Assembly: GCA_017560305.1 (NCBI GenBank)
Contig: JAFYOF010000112.1
Location: 1-10,477 of the forward strand
Reading direction: 5' to 3'
From: Alistipes sp.
GTDB lineage: Bacteria; Bacteroidota; Bacteroidia; Bacteroidales; Rikenellaceae
DNA: 10,477 nt
The position numbers and the translations under genes are program-made. The notes beneath the pieces are model-generated. The model saw only the letters and a list, made by a program, of their open reading frames with translations, was not told where the DNA came from and ran no database searches. This document shows, piece after piece, positions 7,890-10,477 of the stretch. The first letter of the stretch is position 1; the number at the start of each line of letters is the position of its first letter.

Positions 7890-8864
7890 ATGAGAAATAT
7901 TCGCTTATTTATCCTGAAAATAGCCGCTATGGCGGGCGCGGCACTCACTCTGCTGACGAGTTGCGCTAATCAGCCCAAATGGAACACCGCCGAGGGCGAG
8001 GTTATGAGAGATCTGGCATACGGCGAGGGTCCTCGCAACCGCTACGACCTCTATCTGCCAGCGTGCGAGAAACCCAAGGCGCTGATGCTGTTCATCCACG
8101 GCGGCTCGTGGATTGGCGGCGAGAAGGAGGATATGGCGTGGGCTGCCGAGCGCTACGCAAAGGAGGGTTACATCACCGCCTCAATCAACTACACCCGCTT
8201 GGGAGGCGACCCCCTGGGCTATGAGTCAAATTATGAGAGGGCTTGTATGCAGACTATGCTCGAGGAGATTCACTCAAGCATCGGGGCTATAAAGGCGCAA
8301 TGCAAGGCCTTGGGCTGCAACATCCGCCAGATGTCCATCGGCGGCTACTCGGCTGGCGGTCACCTGACGATGCTCTACTCGACCCTCTACGCCACAAAGT
8401 CGCCCATTCCAATCAAGTTCCAGATTAGTTGGGTAGGTCCTTCGGATTTCAACCTCCTGTTCCCCACCCCACCGAACTTCGACATCAAGGGCGCTGCGCC
8501 AGAGAACGAGAGCAGGATTTTCTACGCCAATATGCACAACTTCATCTACGGCATCTCGGGCGAGCACCTCACCGAGGAGATAACTCACGAGCAGATTCAC
8601 ACCTATAAAAGCAAGGTTTCGCCCTGCGACCTTGTGACCGCACAGACCCCACCTGCTGTGCTTGCCTACGGCGGTCAGGACAGATTGGTTAACGCCATCC
8701 ACGGCGAGAAGATGGTGGAGGCTCTCGTTGCCGCTGGCGTTGAAAATTGCTACATCCTATTCCCGAATTCGGGTCACGGACTGGAGAGCGACCCCGACGC
8801 AAGCGAGAGTCTGCAGGCGGCAATTCTGCAATTCTGCGACAAATATTTTTGCGGAAAGAAATAA
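7890..8864 (+). CDS. Alpha/beta hydrolase (esterase/lipase-like) lipoprotein
   Basis: The product (324 residues) is an alpha/beta hydrolase anchored by a lipid: hydrophobic signal and lipobox LTSC with Cys25. Catalytic features appear in the expected order: the oxyanion-hole motif HGGSW (70-74) of the hormone-sensitive-lipase/carboxylesterase type, the nucleophile elbow GYSAGG with Ser154, the acid Asp264 in GGQDRLV, and His296 in NSGHGL. It probably hydrolyses esters (for example acyl or acetyl groups on sugars, or lipids) in the periplasm or at the cell surface; the substrate cannot be told. A longer in-frame opening from 7824 is rejected because ATG 7890 begins the lipoprotein signal and the extra residues overlap the likely promoter. 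The mature protein has eight further cysteines, many for this fold, and the next gene, 48 bases on, encodes a thiol-disulfide oxidoreductase. The pair is likely cotranscribed. Confidence 0.9.
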   Translation: MRNIRLFILKIAAMAGAALTLLTSCANQPKWNTAEGEVMRDLAYGEGPRNRYDLYLPACEKPKALMLFIHGGSWIGGEKEDMAWAAERYAKEGYITASINYTRLGGDPLGYESNYERACMQTMLEEIHSSIGAIKAQCKALGCNIRQMSIGGYSAGGHLTMLYSTLYATKSPIPIKFQISWVGPSDFNLLFPTPPNFDIKGAAPENESRIFYANMHNFIYGISGEHLTEEITHEQIHTYKSKVSPCDLVTAQTPPAVLAYGGQDRLVNAIHGEKMVEALVAAGVENCYILFPNSGHGLESDPDASESLQAAILQFCDKYFCGKK

Positions 8865-8912
8865 ATTGCGCCCCGCAGCGTTATTCAAGATAAAGCACAA
8901 CCCTATTTTACG

Positions 8913-10028
8913 ATGAAAAGAGTCCTTATTTTGCTCTGTTTGCCTTTGTTGGTGGCTTCGTGCGTCAGACAGATAAATGTCGATGTAGAGGGTCATTTGA
9001 TGGGCACAACGGCCTCGATGATATACCTTGTGGCAGAGGATGGCACGGTGGATACGCTCGCCTCGGCTCCCATTGCCGACGATAACACCTTCCATCTGCG
9101 TTGCCGCCTGAAACGCCCCACAACGGCCTTTCTGTGCGATGATAACGGCAGAGCCATCACGATGCTCCTCACCGAGGATGCGCCGCTGCGTCTGCGCCCA
9201 GCCGACAAGGGCGGCTATATGGTCGAGGGAGGACCACTGAACGACAAATATAATGTGACGATGCGCCAGCTCTCGGACCTCGCCGAGCAGATTACAAATA
9301 TCGACCCACGCTCGGAGACCGCCGAGGAGGAGTATGAGTCGCTGATGTATAAGTACCGCGACGCGCTGGCGACAACAATCACCTACAACCTCGACAACAT
9401 CATTGGCGTGGAGCTCTTCCTGCATCAGGAGTCGCACGCGATGAGCGCCGAAGATATGCGTGTGCGTTTTGCGCAGTTCTCGCCACAGATGCAGTCGCTG
9501 CCGGCGATGCGCCAGTTTGAGCAATATATCGACATTCTGGAGCGCTGTCAGGTGGGCAAGCCATTTGTGGATACCGAGCTTATGACCATCACGGGCGAGC
9601 CTATTCGCCTGTCGGATATCTGCGGCAAGGGACGATGGGTGCTCATCGACTTCTGGGCGACCTGGTGTGCCCCCTGCCTGCAGGAGTTGCCACAGCTGAA
9701 GGCGGCATACGAGCGCTATGCGCTGATGGGATTTGAGATTTGCGCCATCTCGCTCGACCCCGACATCGAGCGCCTGCGCGAATATGTGGCCAGCGAGGAG
9801 TTGCTGTGGATGAACCTTGTGAACGAGAGCACCAATGGCGAGATTTTGCCTTCCGAACTCTATGGAGTCATCTCAATCCCCTCAAATTTCTTGATTTCGC
9901 CCGACGGCAAAATCGTGGCTCGTGACCTCAATGGCGAGAATTTGATGCACGAACTGCAACATTTCCTCGAAGGAGACGATTTTTGCACCTATCCGCAACT
10001 ACATCACAATCACGCAGTTAGCGAATAG
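8913..10028 (+). CDS. TlpA-like thiol-disulfide oxidoreductase lipoprotein with N-terminal DUF4369-type domain
   Basis: The protein (371 residues) has a lipoprotein signal with lipobox VASC (Cys17). Residues about 20-115 form a beta-rich DUF4369-type domain (VDVEGHLMGTTASMIYL onward), then a helical linker (about 115-215). The C-terminal thioredoxin-fold domain (about 220-360) carries VLIDFWATWCAPCLQELPQL with the redox pair Cys252/Cys255, and the cis-proline loop ISIPSNFLISPDGKIVA. Family members reduce or isomerise disulfides, or hand electrons on, in the periplasm; Bacteroidetes encode many such lipoproteins, usually of unknown partner. Short spacing (48 bases) and shared orientation place it in an operon with the upstream hydrolase, whose cysteine content makes it one candidate client, which is inference. 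No clear terminator follows; the next 80 bases are very AT-rich and hold the tRNA promoter. Confidence 0.9.
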   Translation: MKRVLILLCLPLLVASCVRQINVDVEGHLMGTTASMIYLVAEDGTVDTLASAPIADDNTFHLRCRLKRPTTAFLCDDNGRAITMLLTEDAPLRLRPADKGGYMVEGGPLNDKYNVTMRQLSDLAEQITNIDPRSETAEEEYESLMYKYRDALATTITYNLDNIIGVELFLHQESHAMSAEDMRVRFAQFSPQMQSLPAMRQFEQYIDILERCQVGKPFVDTELMTITGEPIRLSDICGKGRWVLIDFWATWCAPCLQELPQLKAAYERYALMGFEICAISLDPDIERLREYVASEELLWMNLVNESTNGEILPSELYGVISIPSNFLISPDGKIVARDLNGENLMHELQHFLEGDDFCTYPQLHHNHAVSE

Positions 10029-10062
10029 ATGAAAAAATAATTTAAAAATTTTCTTAAAAATA

Positions 10063-10094
10063 TTTGCACAGTAAAAAAAAACACTCTATATTTG
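10063..10094 (+). promoter_or_regulatory. Promoter of tRNA-Arg (Bacteroidetes -33/-7 type)
   Basis: TTTG at 10063-10066, a 20-base spacer, and TATATTTG at 10087-10094 match the Bacteroidetes vegetative promoter exactly in both boxes and spacing. Transcription would begin a few bases on, giving a short leader before the tRNA at 10114. Confidence 0.85.
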
Positions 10095-10113
10095 CACTCG
10101 CAATCAGGCAAAT

Positions 10114-10187
10114 GGCTCCGTAGCTCAACTGAATAGAGTACTTGACTACGGATCAAGCGGTTACAGGTTTGAATCCTGTCGGAGTCA
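10114..10187 (+). tRNA. tRNA-Arg (anticodon ACG)
   Basis: The 74-base gene folds as a complete cloverleaf: acceptor stem GGCTCCG / CGGAGTC (one G-T), D stem GCTC/GAGT, anticodon stem CTTGA/TCAAG around the loop CTACGGA, five-base variable loop, and T stem ACAGG/CCTGT. The anticodon ACG is at 10148-10150; A34 is normally deaminated to inosine, reading CGU, CGC and CGA, in line with the CGC/CGT-rich arginine codons of the neighbouring genes. CCA is not encoded. The T-loop is TTTGAAT instead of TTCGAAT and the D-loop has G-A instead of G-G; position 15 is A and position 48 is T (see findings). It is flanked by its own promoter and a strong terminator, so it is a single-gene unit. Confidence 0.96.
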
Positions 10188-10191
10188 CTGA

Positions 10192-10234
10192 GATGAAGCG
10201 GTCACCAATCGGTGACCGCTTTTTTTGTTTCATC
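10192..10234 (+). terminator. Strong intrinsic terminator of tRNA-Arg
   Basis: A perfect 10-base stem AGCGGTCACC (10197-10206) / GGTGACCGCT (10211-10220) with loop AATC is followed by seven T (10220-10226). Flanking GATGA (10192-10196) and TCATC (10230-10234) are also complementary, so the opposite strand could form a similar hairpin. Confidence 0.95.
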
Positions 10235-10235
10235 C

Positions 10236-10270
10236 TAAACCGAAGCACTAATTAACCACCCCTCGGTTTA
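10236..10270. repeat. Perfect 8-base inverted repeat between the tRNA terminator and the IS end
   Basis: TAAACCGA (10236-10243) and TCGGTTTA (10263-10270) are exact inverse complements separated by 19 bases. There is no T-run, so it is not a terminator for the + strand. Its right arm runs into the repeat block of the adjacent mobile element. Role unknown. Confidence 0.5.
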
Positions 10271-10310
10271 TTGGTCAAAGTAGAGGGCTTATTAGGGCTT
10301 ATTGGTCAAA
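10268..10310. repeat. Short direct repeats, probably the end of an insertion sequence
   Basis: TTATTGGTCAAA occurs at 10268-10279 and again at 10299-10310, 31 bases apart. Between them is a tandem ten-base repeat, GGGCTTATTA (10285-10294) then GGGCTTATTG (10295-10304). The block lies 36 bases beyond the transposase stop, where the terminal repeat of the element is expected. The exact boundary cannot be placed because the other end of the element is outside the window. Confidence 0.55.
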
Positions 10311-10320
10311 AATAGTACAT

Positions 10321-10344
10321 AAATGCGGGTGTTTGCCCGCATTT
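10321..10344 (-). terminator. Hairpin just after the transposase stop (probable terminator)
   Basis: AAATGCGGG (10321-10329) and CCCGCATTT (10336-10344) form a perfect 9-base stem with a six-base loop, starting one base beyond the minus-strand transposase stop. On the minus strand TATGTACTATTTTT follows, so the T-run is displaced from the stem. It probably ends transposase transcription or blocks read-through at the IS edge. Confidence 0.5.
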
Positions 10345-10345
10345 A

Positions 10346-10477
10346 TCATTTCCATTTGAGCCTAAAGTATTCATCAATAAATAGTTTACGATACCTTTTA
10401 GACATACCATTATGTACTCTTAATTTTGTTTTTAAATCAGTATTAATGGCTTCGAGAATATTATTGGTATTAGGTAT
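10346..10477 (-). CDS. Transposase C-terminus (partial; gene continues beyond the window)
   Basis: Reading the minus strand from the window edge, 43 codons run to a TGA at 10346-10348. The peptide opens IPNTNNILEAINTDLKTKLR and continues VHNGMSKRYRKLFIDEYF. The pattern 'NT-N-lE----dlK-kl--H-Gms' is what I associate with the C-terminal end of DDE transposases of Bacteroidetes insertion sequences, possibly of the IS256/IS1249 (MULE) kind; the exact family is uncertain. The catalytic glutamate of such enzymes may be the one in NNILEA, but this cannot be proven from a fragment. Base composition is clearly more AT-rich than the core genes, with AAA, ATT and TTA codons dominating, in keeping with mobile DNA. 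Repeats typical of an IS end follow the stop. Confidence 0.72.
   Translation of the reverse strand: MPNTNNILEAINTDLKTKLRVHNGMSKRYRKLFIDEYFRLKWK

Larger units (their letters stand above)
10285..10477 (-). mobile_element. Insertion sequence, one end only (transposase 3' part plus terminal region)
   Basis: The partial transposase, its hairpin and the GGGCTTATTG-type repeats together form the downstream end of an insertion sequence that extends past the window. The left limit given is approximate: either GGGCTTATT copy (10285 or 10295) could be the outermost base. Target duplications cannot be checked. Confidence 0.6.

Noticed and set aside
8757..9524. Long open frame (255 codons) on the minus strand opposite the lipoprotein operon
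   Set aside because: It crosses two well-supported + strand genes, its product is rich in His and Arg as expected of an antisense shadow of GC-biased codons, and it shows no domain.
10188..10345. Duplicate of the tRNA-Arg 3' end as an attachment site
   Set aside because: No repeat of the tRNA tail is visible within the window; it may lie further right.
1..10477. CRISPR array, retron, toxin-antitoxin or other defence system
   Set aside because: No regularly spaced repeats, reverse transcriptase, small paired genes or nuclease motifs were seen; the genes are housekeeping or envelope functions.

Overview
The window looks like a chromosomal segment of a Bacteroidales bacterium, perhaps from the Rikenellaceae, Prevotellaceae or Muribaculaceae; the genus cannot be fixed from the sequence alone. 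The evidence is the truB-queA pair, Bacteroidetes-type promoter signals (TAnnTTTG, with an upstream TTTG about 20 bases away), a short glycogen-synthase-like gene overlapping a DUF4270 lipoprotein gene, a DUF4369/TlpA lipoprotein, and a TopA with C-terminal repeats in place of zinc fingers. The first ten kilobases are moderately GC-rich housekeeping DNA with all protein genes on the + strand; the last ~250 bases are AT-rich and belong to a mobile element.

Layout: (1) bases 1-1667 are tRNA modification genes: the 3' part of truB (pseudouridine 55), then queA (queuosine). (2) Bases 1761-4158 are an overlapping pair: a GT5-like protein that lacks both glycogen synthase signature motifs and the second GT-B domain, followed by a DUF4270 lipoprotein, with a hairpin terminator at 4178-4203. 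(3) Bases 4230-6542 are topA. (4) Bases 6583-7764 encode an exported bleomycin-hydrolase-like C1 peptidase, closed by a strong intrinsic terminator. (5) Bases 7890-10028 are two lipoproteins in a likely operon: an alpha/beta hydrolase and a TlpA-like thiol-disulfide oxidoreductase. (6) Bases 10114-10187 are tRNA-Arg(ACG) with a canonical promoter and terminator. (7) Bases 10236-10477 hold the end of an insertion sequence: short repeats, a hairpin and the last 43 codons of a minus-strand transposase.

Most of the window is ordinary core genome. The parts worth a second look are the GT5-like protein that has apparently lost its catalytic motifs and is tied to the lipoprotein gene; the tRNA-Arg, whose two D-loop/T-arm tertiary contacts both read A-U instead of G-C; and the transition from core DNA to mobile DNA directly after that tRNA. 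No CRISPR array, phage module or defence system is visible.
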